Assembly: GCA_021325575.1 (NCBI GenBank)
Contig: JAJPGW010000009.1
Span: forward strand, 1-64,000
Reading direction: 5' to 3'
Origin: Gammaproteobacteria bacterium
GTDB lineage: Bacteria > Pseudomonadota > Gammaproteobacteria > DSM-16500
DNA: 64,000 nucleotides
The notes under the pieces were generated by a model. The model had not been told where the DNA came from and did not search any database. It worked only from the letters and a program-made list of their open reading frames with translations. Every line of letters begins with the position of its first letter. The first letter of the stretch is position 1. Made by a program: the position numbers and the translations under genes. Shown here piece by piece: positions 43,212-53,288 of this stretch.

Positions 43212-44413
43212 AAATACCGATTACCAAAGCAATTTTTGATGAAGCTGAAAAAGCAGCGATTCTCAAACCACTCGAATCCGGTTGGGTTGTACAAGGACCT
43301 AATGTAGCGGAATTTGAGAAAATGTTTGCAAAACATGCGCATACTCCATTTGCTGTGGCTTTATCAAATTGTACGACTGCATTGCACGCTGGACTGGTTG
43401 CAATGGGTATTGGCGCAGGCGATAAAGTAATAGTCCCTGCATTTACATATGTTGCATCCGCAAATGCGGTTGAATACACAGGCGCAACCGTGGTTTTTTG
43501 TGATATTGAATTAAGTACATTTAATATCGATATCCCAAAATTAGAACAATTGTTAAAAACAGAAACGAATATCAAGGCGATTATGCCAGTTCATTTATTT
43601 GGACTTTGTGCCAACATGCCAGAAATTATGAAATTGGCACACAAATATCATGTCAAAGTGATTGAGGATGCGGCTTGCGCTTTTGATTCATGGATTAATA
43701 ATCAGCATGCAGGGACGTTTGGCGATTGCGGTTGTTTTTCATTTCATCCACGCAAAGCGATTACCACAGGCGAAGGTGGGATGTTGATTACAAATCAAGA
43801 ATCTCTTGCCAAACACGTTTCGCAATTACGAGATCATGGCGCGAGCAAATCGGATTTACAACGCCATAAAGAAAAAGGCGGCTCCTTGTTACCGGATTTC
43901 ACAATGCGGGGCTATAACTATCGCATGACAGATTTACAAGGTGCATTGGGTGTTTGTCAAATGCAAAAAACTACACGAATCATGCATGGCAGACGTGAAA
44001 TCGCTAAGCGCTATGATCATGATTTAAAGCAATTTCCTCAATTGGTAATACCGGTTGTTCCCAAAGGCTATATCCATGGATATCAGTCTTATGTGTGTTT
44101 GTTTGCGGGTGAAGAAGGCTTAAACCAATTGACCAAAGAAAAAATTGATCGGTTAAACCGACAGCGTAATATTTTTATGGAACAATTAGAAGCGAAGGGA
44201 ATTGCAACACGTCAAGGTACTCATGCTGTACATACTTTAAGTTATTACAAAAATCGCTATCAATTAAAAGAGAGCGATTATCTTATGGCATATGCAGCAG
44301 ATCGTCTTAGCATTACTTTTCCCGTTTATGCCGGCATGAGCGATGCTGAATTTAATTATGTAATACAAAATATCCACGAGGTATTAACGCAATGTGTGGA
44401 ATTAGTGGAGTAG
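43208..44413 (+). CDS. DegT/DnrJ/EryC1-type sugar aminotransferase
   Basis: The 401-residue PLP enzyme has KPLESGWVVQGPNVAEFEKMF at the N-terminus, NCTTALHAGLVAMGIGAGDKVIVPAFTY, VIEDAACAFDSW, the PLP lysine in SFHPRKAITTGEGGM and RGYNYRMTDLQGALG. This subfamily makes amino-sugar nucleotides from keto intermediates. Its ATG overlaps the epimerase stop (ATGA), so that enzyme may provide its substrate. Its 3' end overlaps the following asparagine-synthase gene by 22 bp. The ATG at 43208 was chosen over a TTG at 43199. Confidence 0.9.
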   Translation: MKIPITKAIFDEAEKAAILKPLESGWVVQGPNVAEFEKMFAKHAHTPFAVALSNCTTALHAGLVAMGIGAGDKVIVPAFTYVASANAVEYTGATVVFCDIELSTFNIDIPKLEQLLKTETNIKAIMPVHLFGLCANMPEIMKLAHKYHVKVIEDAACAFDSWINNQHAGTFGDCGCFSFHPRKAITTGEGGMLITNQESLAKHVSQLRDHGASKSDLQRHKEKGGSLLPDFTMRGYNYRMTDLQGALGVCQMQKTTRIMHGRREIAKRYDHDLKQFPQLVIPVVPKGYIHGYQSYVCLFAGEEGLNQLTKEKIDRLNRQRNIFMEQLEAKGIATRQGTHAVHTLSYYKNRYQLKESDYLMAYAADRLSITFPVYAGMSDAEFNYVIQNIHEVLTQCVELVE

Positions 44414-46407
44414 TTTGCTTTGGCGGACGTACTCTAAATACAGAGGATATTAAATCGATGTGCGATGTGATCGCGCATCGAGGCCCTGATGGCGCCGGCT
44501 ATTTTGTTGCGCAACGAGTAAAGTCACACGATAAAAAACTAGCAAAGAAAATTTTATTTACCGATCAGAAATTCCAATCAACACATTCCGGTTTGCTTGC
44601 GATCGATTCCAACGAAGGAATCCGTGAACTAAAAAAAAATGACTGGAATATTTTTTTAGGTCATCGCCGTTTAGCCATTCTGGATGTTACCTCAGCGGGC
44701 CATCAACCCATGAGCGATTCAGCCGGCGAAGTATGGATCTCTTATAATGGTGAAATTTATAATTTTAAAGAAATTAAAGCGGAATTAAGCCGAAAAGGAT
44801 ATTCATTTCATACTCATACCGATACTGAAGTCATTCTCAGCGCTTATCAAGAATGGGGCATTGATTGTATCCATCGGTTTAATGGTATGTTTGCTTTCGC
44901 ACTTTGGGATGTTAAAAAAAATCTTTTTTTCCTGGCGCGTGATCGTTATGGCATTAAGCCGCTTTATTATACGCAACTGACTGATGGGACATTGGTGTTT
45001 GGTAGTGAAATCAAAGCAATTCTTCAATACAAAAATTATCAGAAAGATATCGATTTCGAAGCAGTACTGGAATATTTTACTTTTCAGAATATTTTCACCG
45101 ATAAAACGTTTTATAAAAATATCAAATTATTACCCGCTGGTCATTTTATTCAAATCAATTTAAATGATGAAAATGCGCAAATAAAGCCAGAACAATACTG
45201 GGATTTTAATTTCAGAGAACCTGAAAAAATTGAAGATGAGCGAGTCTATCTTGAAGAGCTGGATCGACTTTTTCAACAAGCCGTTGAACGACAGCTGGTG
45301 AGTGATGTTGAAATTGGTAGTTATCTCAGTGGTGGCATGGACAGTGGTTCCATTACTGCGATTGCTTCTAAAAAAATTCCGTATCTTAAAACGTTTACGG
45401 TTGGTTTTGATCTTCATAGCGCGTCGGGTCTTGAGCTTGGATTTGATGAACGCGAAAAAGCGGAACACATGTCTTATCTTTTCAAGACGGAACATTATGA
45501 AATGGTTTTGAAATCCGGTGATATGGAACGCTGTTTGCCTAAATTTGCTTGGCATTTAGAAGAACCGCGCGTGGGTCAAAGTTATCCTAATTATTACGCG
45601 AGCAAATTGGCAAGTAAATTTGTGAAAGTGGTTTTGGCAGGTACGGGTGGTGATGAATTATTCGGTGGTTATCCCTGGCGTTACTATCGCGCGGTAATTA
45701 ATGATGATTTCGAGCACTATATCGATAAATATTATTTGTTTTGGCAAAGACTAGTTGATAATTCTCAGCTTAAAAAAATATTTTCGCCTATTTGGGATAA
45801 AGTTTCCCATGTCTGGACGCGGGATATTTTTCGTGATGTTTTTCACAAACATGCAAGCACTCTCACACGCCCCGAAGATTATGTAAATCACTCACTTTAT
45901 TTTGAAGCAAAAACATTTTTGCATGGTTTACTTTTAGTGGAAGACAAACTTAGCATGGCGCATTCTTTAGAAACGCGCGTTCCATTTTTAGATAATGATT
46001 TAGTCGATTTTGCGATGAAAGTGCCTGCCAATTATAAATTAGGTAATCTTCAAGATGTAATCCGCATTAATGAAAATGAAGCGGGTGACAAAGCGCGAAA
46101 ATATTTTGAAAAAACCAACGATGGAAAATTAATTTTGCGAAAAGTCCTTGATAAATATATGCCAAATAATATCACCCAAGGAATTAAACAGGGATTTTCT
46201 TCACCTGATGAAAGTTGGTTTAAAGGAGAAAGTATTCAATATATTAAAAATAAACTATTTGATGCAGGGCGGTCAATCTACCAAATTTTTGATTTTGCTG
46301 CTGTTGAATCAATCTTGCATAAACATATGCAGGGAGTAGAAAATAAGCGATTATTTATTTGGTCATTACTCAATGTAGAAGAATGGTGTTCTCAATTTGG
46401 TGATTGA
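44392..46407 (+). CDS. Asparagine-synthase-like amidotransferase (first copy)
   Basis: The 671-residue class II amidotransferase starts MCGISGVV, with Cys2 as glutaminase nucleophile, then AHRGPDGAG and [10 protein letters not shown]. The synthetase domain has the PP-loop [11 protein letters not shown] and [16 protein letters not shown]. The glutaminase domain carries an insert of about 35 residues before GHRRLAI. In glycan clusters such enzymes (for example WbpS) convert uronic acids to uronamides, and this may act similarly or feed amidine formation. The start lies within the preceding DegT gene. Confidence 0.88.
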   Translation: MCGISGVVCFGGRTLNTEDIKSMCDVIAHRGPDGAGYFVAQRVKSHDKKLAKKILFTDQKFQSTHSGLLAIDSNEGIRELKKNDWNIFLGHRRLAILDVTSAGHQPMSDSAGEVWISYNGEIYNFKEIKAELSRKGYSFHTHTDTEVILSAYQEWGIDCIHRFNGMFAFALWDVKKNLFFLARDRYGIKPLYYTQLTDGTLVFGSEIKAILQYKNYQKDIDFEAVLEYFTFQNIFTDKTFYKNIKLLPAGHFIQINLNDENAQIKPEQYWDFNFREPEKIEDERVYLEELDRLFQQAVERQLVSDVEIGSYLSGGMDSGSITAIASKKIPYLKTFTVGFDLHSASGLELGFDEREKAEHMSYLFKTEHYEMVLKSGDMERCLPKFAWHLEEPRVGQSYPNYYASKLASKFVKVVLAGTGGDELFGGYPWRYYRAVINDDFEHYIDKYYLFWQRLVDNSQLKKIFSPIWDKVSHVWTRDIFRDVFHKHASTLTRPEDYVNHSLYFEAKTFLHGLLLVEDKLSMAHSLETRVPFLDNDLVDFAMKVPANYKLGNLQDVIRINENEAGDKARKYFEKTNDGKLILRKVLDKYMPNNITQGIKQGFSSPDESWFKGESIQYIKNKLFDAGRSIYQIFDFAAVESILHKHMQGVENKRLFIWSLLNVEEWCSQFGD

Positions 46408-46409
46408 AA

Positions 46410-46985
46410 ATGATAGAAATTGAAGAAAATGAAATCAAATCAAATAATATAGCTTATACATTAGCAAATAATCTGGTTGCGCTGCTTAAACTTCTTTGGA
46501 AAGTTAAGAAACGTAAATTCAATCGATTTTTGCCTTTAGGCGAATATTTTATAGATCGTCACGAAAAGGCTAAATTGATGGGGTTTGGTGAAGGTACTAC
46601 GATTTATGATAGCACTGTTGTCTTGGGAAATGTAACTGTTGCCAAAAATACCTGGATTGGACCTTTTGTTATTTTAGATGGATCAGGTGAGTTGATGATT
46701 GGCTCAAATTGCTCTATTTCCGCTGGCGTACAAATTTATAGTCATGACAGTGTCGATTGGGCAATTAGTGGAGGAAAGGCCGCTTATGTTTATGCCAAAA
46801 CAGTGATTGAGGATAATTGTTATATTGGTCCTAATACAATTATTCAAAAAGGTGTCACGATCGGAAAAGGCAGCATTATCGGAGCCAACAGTCTGGTTAA
46901 TAAAAATATTCCGCCAAATAGCAAAGCATTTGGCACTCCAATTAGAATAGCAAATCCAGTGACTGCAGGAGTTGAAATAAATTGA
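46410..46985 (+). CDS. Hexapeptide-repeat acyltransferase
   Basis: The 191-residue protein has a helical N-terminus with a basic hydrophobic patch, then a left-handed beta-helix ([36 protein letters not shown] and later [25 protein letters not shown]). [17 protein letters not shown] contains the likely catalytic His. This type of enzyme O- or N-acetylates sugars. The ATG at 46410 is two codons inside the frame opening and overlaps the asnB end region closely, indicating one operon. Confidence 0.82.
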   Translation: MIEIEENEIKSNNIAYTLANNLVALLKLLWKVKKRKFNRFLPLGEYFIDRHEKAKLMGFGEGTTIYDSTVVLGNVTVAKNTWIGPFVILDGSGELMIGSNCSISAGVQIYSHDSVDWAISGGKAAYVYAKTVIEDNCYIGPNTIIQKGVTIGKGSIIGANSLVNKNIPPNSKAFGTPIRIANPVTAGVEIN

Positions 46986-47608
46986 AAATCGTCGTCATTG
47001 ATTACCAACTTGGCAACATCAGCTCCATCATCAACATGTTTAAAAAAATCGGTGTTGATGCCATCCATTCAAGTTCAAAAATCGATATTGAAAATGCTGA
47101 CCGACTTATTTTACCTGGCGTTGGCGCATTTGATCATGGTATGAAGCATTTGCAAGATTCAGGTCTTGTATCGGTTTTAAATCATGAAGTGCTTGAGAAA
47201 AAAAAACCTATTCTAGGAATTTGTTTAGGGATGCAATTATTATTGGAAGGCAGTGAAGAAGGACAATTACCAGGATTAGGTTGGATAAAAGGAAAATGCC
47301 GACGGTTTACTTTTCAAAACAATAATAATCAACTAAAAGTTCCACATATGGGTTGGAATGTGGTGCAATCTTCCAATTACATTTCCTCGCAATCGGAACC
47401 GCAAACGGAGACTCGCTATTATTTTGTTCATTCCTATCATGCAGTTTGTGATGAACCTGAAAATATATTAGCAACCGCGCACCATGGCTATCCTTTTCCC
47501 GCCATCATTGGGCGCGATCATATTTTAGGTGCGCAATTTCACCCTGAAAAAAGCCATAAATTTGGCATGAATTTTTTAAAAAATTTTGTTGAGCGGCCAT
47601 TATGTTAA
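46982..47608 (+). CDS. hisH: HisH-type glutamine amidotransferase (sugar-modification paralogue)
   Basis: The 208-residue class I glutaminase has [30 protein letters not shown] (Cys81) and QFHPEKSH (His187, Glu189), a full triad. HisH normally gives ammonia to HisF. Here the pair is inside the glycan locus with no other his genes, as with hisH2-hisF2 of acetamidino-sugar clusters. The start is a TTG overlapping the previous stop (TTGA). No ATG fits. Confidence 0.9.
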   Translation: MKIVVIDYQLGNISSIINMFKKIGVDAIHSSSKIDIENADRLILPGVGAFDHGMKHLQDSGLVSVLNHEVLEKKKPILGICLGMQLLLEGSEEGQLPGLGWIKGKCRRFTFQNNNNQLKVPHMGWNVVQSSNYISSQSEPQTETRYYFVHSYHAVCDEPENILATAHHGYPFPAIIGRDHILGAQFHPEKSHKFGMNFLKNFVERPLC

Positions 47609-48363
47609 AAACACGCGTTATTCCTTGTCTTTTACTGCAAAATGGCAGATTGGTCAAAACCATCAAATTCGCTAAACCGAATTATGTCGGTGATCCGATT
47701 AATATTGTCCGTATTTTTAATACTAAAGAAGTTGATGAAGTGGTTTTTTTAGATATTTCAGCGACACCTGAAAAACGCGGACCATCCTTTGATTTAATTC
47801 AGGAAATTGCTTCAGAATGCTTTATGCCATTTAGTTATGGCGGTGGAATAACTACCTTGGATGAAGTTAAAAAATTATTTAATTTAGGGGTTGAAAAAGT
47901 TATCTTAAATAGCAAAGCCATTGAAGACCCCAATTTTGTAAGCGAGATCGCAAAGCGATACGGCAATCAAAGTGTGATTATCTCAATGGATGTTAAAAAA
48001 AATTTTTTTGGTAAATACCAGATTTATTCCCGCTGCGGAAAACTCAAATCATCTATTGATCCATTGACACATGCGGTTAACATGGAAAAACAGGGCGCGG
48101 GCGAAATTTTACTGACTTCTATCGATTGTGATGGAATGATGCAAGGCTATGATATTCAGTTGATTAAATTGATCGCTAAATCCGTCACTATTCCAGTGAT
48201 TGCTTGCGGAGGCGCGGGCGCATTAACTGATTTTGCTGAAGCGGTAAATGAGGGCGGTGCCTCCGCGGTTGCCGCTGGGAGTATGGTCGTTTATCAAGGA
48301 AAAAATAGGGCGGTATTAACCAAATTTCCAAAACGTGAGGAATTATTAAGTCTTTTACCTTAG
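47602..48363 (+). CDS. hisF: HisF-like protein with Asp11 replaced by Leu
   Basis: The 253-residue TIM-barrel protein is clearly HisF-like (IPCLLLQNGRLVKT, VDEVVFLDISAT, PFSYGGGIT, MDVKK, GAGEILLTSIDCDG, ACGGAGAL). Of the two HisF catalytic aspartates, Asp130 is present, but position 11 is Leu (CLLL rather than CLDV). Imidazole-glycerol-phosphate synthesis is therefore unlikely. The likely job is to pass ammonia from HisH to a sugar amidotransferase, as HisF2-type proteins do. It overlaps hisH by 7 bp. Confidence 0.9.
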   Translation: MLKTRVIPCLLLQNGRLVKTIKFAKPNYVGDPINIVRIFNTKEVDEVVFLDISATPEKRGPSFDLIQEIASECFMPFSYGGGITTLDEVKKLFNLGVEKVILNSKAIEDPNFVSEIAKRYGNQSVIISMDVKKNFFGKYQIYSRCGKLKSSIDPLTHAVNMEKQGAGEILLTSIDCDGMMQGYDIQLIKLIAKSVTIPVIACGGAGALTDFAEAVNEGGASAVAAGSMVVYQGKNRAVLTKFPKREELLSLLP

Positions 48364-48381
48364 TAATGAACGGATAAAAAA

Positions 48382-49275
48382 ATGTATCATCTAAATGAAA
48401 TTTGTAACAAAATCGACGAAGAATTTTTTTTGCTAGATTCGACCCAAAATACTTTTGTCGATAAAATTACGACGCCCCTTAACGCAGATGATAAATCGCT
48501 TGTTTTTATCTCGCCAGGACGCACGGACAAACAGGAATTATTTGATAAAACCAATGCAGCCATTGTTATTTGCGATGCTTCAATTGATCTAACGGATGCT
48601 TCCAATAAATGTGTGATTGTAGTCAAAGATCCTAAATATTTATTCGCAAAACTTGCCAAAGCATTTTTTTCTGAAACACCTAAGTATGAAATTCATCCGA
48701 CAGCGATCATCCATCCAGATGCAATCATTCATCCTAATGTTTCGATTGGCAGCAATACTTACATTGGAAAATGCGAAATAAAATCTAATACCATCATTTA
48801 TGGTAACTGTTATCTCTATGACAATGTAGAAATCGCTGAAAATGTTATCATTCATGCGGGCGCGATTATTGGCGCGGAGGGTTTGGGTCATATTAAAGGC
48901 CCTGATGGACGATATCTTTCTTTTCCACATATTGGTAAAGTCATCATCGAATCGCATGTTGAGATTGGCACCAATTCCTGTATTGCCAAGGGCGCATTAA
49001 ATGATACTGTCATTAAAAAAGGGACTATTATCGATAGTTTTGTCCAAGTTGGGCATAATGTGTTAATCGAAGAAAATGTGTTAATTTTGGCAAATTGTGT
49101 TATCGGTGGCAGCAGTATTATCAAAAAAGAAGCCGTACTCGCGATTGGTGCGCATATATGTGATTATATAACCGTTGGCGAAAAAGCTCATATTGGCCCC
49201 GGCGCAATTGTAATCAATCAGGTTCCTCCCGGTGCAAAAGTTGTTACGCGAAGCCCAATGGTATTGACTCAATAA
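48382..49275 (+). CDS. LpxD-like N-acyltransferase
   Basis: The 297-residue protein has an N-terminal domain (1-100) like the UDP-binding domain of LpxD, with SLVFISPGRTDK. A beta-helix of hexapeptides follows (IHPTAIIHPDAIIHPNVSIG), with GAEGLGHIKGPDGRYLSFPHIGKVIIE and FVQVGHNVLIEENVLI, where the His is the probable base. LpxD transfers hydroxyacyl groups from ACP to UDP-acyl-GlcN. This one is shorter (LpxD about 340) and lies in a glycan locus beside its own ACP gene, so it may acylate an amino sugar with a special acid. Confidence 0.83.
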   Translation: MYHLNEICNKIDEEFFLLDSTQNTFVDKITTPLNADDKSLVFISPGRTDKQELFDKTNAAIVICDASIDLTDASNKCVIVVKDPKYLFAKLAKAFFSETPKYEIHPTAIIHPDAIIHPNVSIGSNTYIGKCEIKSNTIIYGNCYLYDNVEIAENVIIHAGAIIGAEGLGHIKGPDGRYLSFPHIGKVIIESHVEIGTNSCIAKGALNDTVIKKGTIIDSFVQVGHNVLIEENVLILANCVIGGSSIIKKEAVLAIGAHICDYITVGEKAHIGPGAIVINQVPPGAKVVTRSPMVLTQ

Positions 49276-49286
49276 GGATAAGTCGA

Positions 49287-52019
49287 ATGAAAAATGACAT
49301 CATAAAAAAACATCTGCTGAATCAATCTGACCGTCTTTTTTTAATGGATGAAAAAACACAATCTTCTGAAACCTATCGATCCTTTTTTGATGCAGCTTGC
49401 ACCATCGGTGGTTTTTTGCAATCAGAAGGATTGCATAAAGGCGATCGCATCGTTGTCATGATGGATAATTCAATTTTGCTTGCAAAAATTTATTTTGCCT
49501 GTCTTTATGCGGGAGTTGTTGTGGTCCCCATTAATCCCAGCACAACTGCGGAACAAACAGCGTATATAATTGAACACAGTCAACCGCGTTTAGTCCTGAC
49601 ATCTGAATCCTACAGTCAAGCGTTTCAAAATGACAAATTACGAAAAATTATTTTTAATGAAGAGGCTATTGCTAAGTTAGTATCCTATTCGAAAATCAAT
49701 CCGTTAGATCGATTAGATTTACTGAATACTGCCATCATTATTTATACTTCAGGCACAACATCCCACCCCAAAGGTGTGATCCATACTGTCAGTGATTTAG
49801 TTGGAAATGGATTGTTATTCGTTAAATCAATGGGAATTACCTCAAAAAACCGTTTTTTTAATATGCTGCCGATGACGTATTTAGGGGGATATTATAATTT
49901 ACTGCTCATTCCCTATTTGGCCGAAGCAAGTGTCGTGATTGCCGGTGCATTTAGTCCGCAAACGATTATGCATTTTTGGAATAATGTCATTAAGCACGAA
50001 GTGAATACTCTCTGGCTGGTTCCAACGATCATGGCCATTTTAATGGAAATTGACCGCAGTGAAAATTCGAGAAAATATTCTCAAAAACATATTATCTTAG
50101 GATTAGTCGGGACCGCACCATTATCATCCTCGTTAAAACAAAAATTTGAAGATTATTATGGATTTAAAACATACGAAAACTATGGATTATCTGAAACACT
50201 TTTTATTACATCCCATTTACCTGGTATTCCAACCAAAGGTGTCGGAAAAATATTGGAGGGTGTTCATTTAAAAATTGTCGATAAACAAGGAAATGCCGTT
50301 GTAACAGGCGAAGAGGGTGAAGTAGTGGTTGAGACACCTTATGTTATGAATCATTATTTAGGGATTGAAAATAGTTTTACTAAAAATAAAGATCAATGGT
50401 TTTTAACCGGCGATGTGGGTTATGTTGATCAAGAAAACAATTTATTCATTACAGGACGCATTAAAGATTTAATCATCAAAGGTGGCGTCAATATCAGTCC
50501 CGCCGCCATTGAAGAGGTGATTTCAGAATTACCCATGATAAAAGATTGTGCGGTGGTGGGCGTCCCGCACGCATTAAGTGGCGAAGAAGTCATTGCGGTC
50601 ATCAAGCTCGACACGGAAGAAAATTTTTCAGAAATTAAAAAAGACATTCTTAATCACTGCCGGAAAAAATTATCACCTGTGCAAGTGCCGGCGGATGTTA
50701 TTAAAATAGATGAATTACCTCGCACTTTTACGGGAAAAATCCAAAAAGCCAAATTGCGAGCTTGGATTGTTGAGGGTAAAAATGCCAAGACCAAAGCAAA
50801 AGAACCCCAAGAGAAATTCTTTAAACCTTCTCATGTGGTTTCAACTGCGATCCCAGCTTTGTCCGTTGCTTACAATAACATGGTTTATGAACTGCAAAGT
50901 CAGAATATGGATGTAACAGTATTGTCATTAGGCGAAGCATTTTTTGATCTTCCCCTCTATGATTTTAGCAAACTGCCTTTTCCAGCCTCTTATCATTACA
51001 GCCATTCGCGAGGCATTCCGAAACTGAGAACCGTATTATCGGATTATTTTCAAGAACAATATGATGTGAAATTTAATCCTGATTCGGAAATTATTTTAAC
51101 GGCCGGATCAAAAATTGCCATTTACATGACATTAATGGCATTAGTCAATCCAGGCGATGAAGTCCTGATTCCAGAACCTGCCTGGGTGAGTTACCCTGAG
51201 CAAGTTAAATTGTGTCACGGCATCCCTGTCAGTATTCCGTATTATGAAAGCGTGTATGATTACGAAAAATATATTACCAACCGCACCAAGGTTTTAATTG
51301 TCAACAATCCAAATAATCCGCGCGGATCGGTATTTTCGTTGGATGAAATTGCACATTTATATAAATTAGCTGAAAAATATCATTTATATATTTTATCTGA
51401 TGAAGCGTATAGTGATTTTGTTGTTAACAAAGAAGAATTTATTTCGATCGGCAATTTTGATAAAGATTTGAAATTTTCAGTGATTTGTAATTCAATTTCA
51501 AAAAATTTCGGAATTTCCGGATGGCGAATTGGATATGTTATTGCGAATAAAGAATTAATTTCGCAAATTTTAAAATTAAATCAACATCTGATTACTTGTC
51601 CTGCGACTATTCTCGAACATTATATTGCGGAACACTTTTATGACATTTTAAAAGTGACGAAACCACAAATCCTAACATTGCTAGATAAAAGAAAAAAAGT
51701 TATCGAATATATGAACAAAATCGGTTTAACAGCGCTGGAAGGCGAAACTACTTTTTATCACTTTGTTTCGATCGAGCCTTCTATGCTCACATCCGATGAA
51801 TTTTGTCGAAAATTACTGAATGAAAATCGCATCTGCGTCGTGCCTGGTATTGGGTATGGTGTGAGCTGTGATAAGTTTGTCCGTATGTCGATTGGTACTG
51901 AATCGCTCGACAGAATCTTTATAGCCCTGGATAAGATGAAAGCATTAATCCAGAAAACTCAAAAAAGTAAATCCGTTGTTTCTGTGACGCAGAAACAAGT
52001 TGACTTAGTGGAGAATTAA
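49287..52019 (+). CDS. Fusion of acyl-AMP ligase and class I aminotransferase
   Basis: The 910-residue two-domain enzyme begins with residues 1 to about 495, an ANL-family ligase. It has YTSGTTSHPKG at 153-163, YENYGLSE, WFLTGDVGYVD (371-381), GRIKDLIIKGGVNISP and catalytic Lys484 in FTGKIQKAKLR. After a basic linker (about 496-520), residues 525-900 are a fold-type I aminotransferase with NNPNNPRG, LSDEAYSDF (Asp705), SISKNFGISGWRIGY (PLP Lys739) and VRMSIG. It would transaminate an acid and activate it as an adenylate, probably for the ACP encoded two genes later. This fusion is unusual. Confidence 0.88.
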   Translation: MKNDIIKKHLLNQSDRLFLMDEKTQSSETYRSFFDAACTIGGFLQSEGLHKGDRIVVMMDNSILLAKIYFACLYAGVVVVPINPSTTAEQTAYIIEHSQPRLVLTSESYSQAFQNDKLRKIIFNEEAIAKLVSYSKINPLDRLDLLNTAIIIYTSGTTSHPKGVIHTVSDLVGNGLLFVKSMGITSKNRFFNMLPMTYLGGYYNLLLIPYLAEASVVIAGAFSPQTIMHFWNNVIKHEVNTLWLVPTIMAILMEIDRSENSRKYSQKHIILGLVGTAPLSSSLKQKFEDYYGFKTYENYGLSETLFITSHLPGIPTKGVGKILEGVHLKIVDKQGNAVVTGEEGEVVVETPYVMNHYLGIENSFTKNKDQWFLTGDVGYVDQENNLFITGRIKDLIIKGGVNISPAAIEEVISELPMIKDCAVVGVPHALSGEEVIAVIKLDTEENFSEIKKDILNHCRKKLSPVQVPADVIKIDELPRTFTGKIQKAKLRAWIVEGKNAKTKAKEPQEKFFKPSHVVSTAIPALSVAYNNMVYELQSQNMDVTVLSLGEAFFDLPLYDFSKLPFPASYHYSHSRGIPKLRTVLSDYFQEQYDVKFNPDSEIILTAGSKIAIYMTLMALVNPGDEVLIPEPAWVSYPEQVKLCHGIPVSIPYYESVYDYEKYITNRTKVLIVNNPNNPRGSVFSLDEIAHLYKLAEKYHLYILSDEAYSDFVVNKEEFISIGNFDKDLKFSVICNSISKNFGISGWRIGYVIANKELISQILKLNQHLITCPATILEHYIAEHFYDILKVTKPQILTLLDKRKKVIEYMNKIGLTALEGETTFYHFVSIEPSMLTSDEFCRKLLNENRICVVPGIGYGVSCDKFVRMSIGTESLDRIFIALDKMKALIQKTQKSKSVVSVTQKQVDLVEN

Positions 52020-53015
52020 ATGGAAAGAACACCTGAAAATGGTTGCCGCATGTTAGTTGAAGTGTGTGCAGATCTCAAATCTCATGAAACAGCTTTAATT
52101 ATTTCAGATCCGACCACCCAGGATCTTGGTGCAATGTTGATGACAATAGCCTCAACAGTCTCAAAACAGGTGAAACATGAAATCATCCCCGTAGCTGAAA
52201 TGCATGGAAAAGAGCCGCCACAGGAAATTGCTGAAAAAATGAAACAGGCTGATGTGATTTTCGGATTAACTAAAATGTCGATGGCGCATACTCAGGCGCG
52301 TTATTTAGCTAATGAAAAAGGCGCGCGTTATTTGAGTTTGCCGGATTACACCCTGGAGTTATTGACTAGACCCGCGCTTTTTGTTGATTTTCGTGAATTG
52401 ACATTACTTTCAGAAAAAATTGCAAGGGCGTTTACTGAGAGTAAACACATCAAGTTAACAAGTGCATTAGGTACTTGCCTCACACTGGATATTTCAGGAC
52501 GAACAGGCAACGCGGCCCCGGGTTGGTGTAATGGCAAGGGCACACTCGCGTCCCCACCCGATGCAGAAGCGAATGTTCCGCCGGTTGAAGATAAAACCGA
52601 AGGTGTGTTGATCGTGGATGGCAGCATTCCATGTAAAGAATTGGGCATTTTAAAGAGTCCGTTAACGCTTCATGTGCAACAGGGCAAAATTATCAAAGTG
52701 GAAGGTGAACAAGCAGACGTATTAAACCGTGTGCTAGATCGATTGGGCACCGATGCGACACGCGTTGCAGCTGAATTTGGTATTGGTTTAAATCCCAAGG
52801 CAGAGTTAATTGGTTCAATGTTGGAAGATGAGGGTTGTTTAGGCACTGTCCATATTGGTTTTGGTTCAAACATCACGATTGGCGGCAAAAACAAAGTGGC
52901 GTTTCATCTCGATCATATTATTCGCGATGCGACAATTTATCTTGATGGTAAGCTGATCATGGAAAATGGCAGTATCGAGCCATTTAAACAATTTGAACAA
53001 GAGTTAATGGTATGA
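52020..53015 (+). CDS. NicX / aminopeptidase T (M29)-like metalloenzyme
   Basis: The 331-residue protein resembles the M29 aminopeptidase/NicX group. Candidate metal ligands are Glu183 (PDAEANVPP), Glu252 in AEFGIGLNPKA, the Glu269/Glu271 region, His278 in GTVHIGFG, and His296-Leu-Asp298 in FHLDHI. Family members hydrolyse peptides or open pyridine-type rings (NicX). Here it sits between the AMP-ligase/aminotransferase fusion and an ACP, so it may shape or release the acyl group. It starts at the base after the previous stop codon, and its end overlaps the ACP start. Confidence 0.78.
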   Translation: MERTPENGCRMLVEVCADLKSHETALIISDPTTQDLGAMLMTIASTVSKQVKHEIIPVAEMHGKEPPQEIAEKMKQADVIFGLTKMSMAHTQARYLANEKGARYLSLPDYTLELLTRPALFVDFRELTLLSEKIARAFTESKHIKLTSALGTCLTLDISGRTGNAAPGWCNGKGTLASPPDAEANVPPVEDKTEGVLIVDGSIPCKELGILKSPLTLHVQQGKIIKVEGEQADVLNRVLDRLGTDATRVAAEFGIGLNPKAELIGSMLEDEGCLGTVHIGFGSNITIGGKNKVAFHLDHIIRDATIYLDGKLIMENGSIEPFKQFEQELMV

Positions 53016-53269
53016 ATATTGAAGCAAAAATTAAAGATTATTTTTTGAAAAAAGATCAGAACGATATATTAAGCAAAATTGATATTTTAGCGTTTAATTA
53101 TCTAGATCATCATTTTTTTTCATCCATCGAATTTATTGAAATGATTTCGTATCTCGAAAATGAATTTTCAATTACATTTTCGGATAGTAATTTGAAAAAT
53201 GTCAATTTTGGCACTGTTGGCGGTTTAATTAAAATAGTCGAGCATCTTACGATGGCAACCAGTGCATAA
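53012..53269 (+). CDS. Dedicated acyl carrier protein
   Basis: The 85-residue acidic protein has the helical ACP pattern (LDHHFFSSIEFIEMISYLENEFSITF). The phosphopantetheine serine would be Ser38, in SSI instead of the usual DSL, so the conserved Asp before it is replaced. Its ATG overlaps the stop of the upstream metalloenzyme gene. A separate ACP here suggests that an acyl group is held on a carrier for transfer by the LpxD-like enzyme. It could also carry an amino acid. Confidence 0.85.
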   Translation: MNIEAKIKDYFLKKDQNDILSKIDILAFNYLDHHFFSSIEFIEMISYLENEFSITFSDSNLKNVNFGTVGGLIKIVEHLTMATSA

Positions 53270-53288
53270 TCGATGATGGATAAACATA

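Noticed and set aside
43141..43575. Open frame of 144 codons on the minus strand
   Set aside because: It is antisense to the epimerase/DegT junction; the plus-strand genes carry full conserved motifs.
46982..48363. Histidine biosynthesis genes
   Set aside because: No other his genes are present, the location is a glycan operon, and HisF lacks Asp11.
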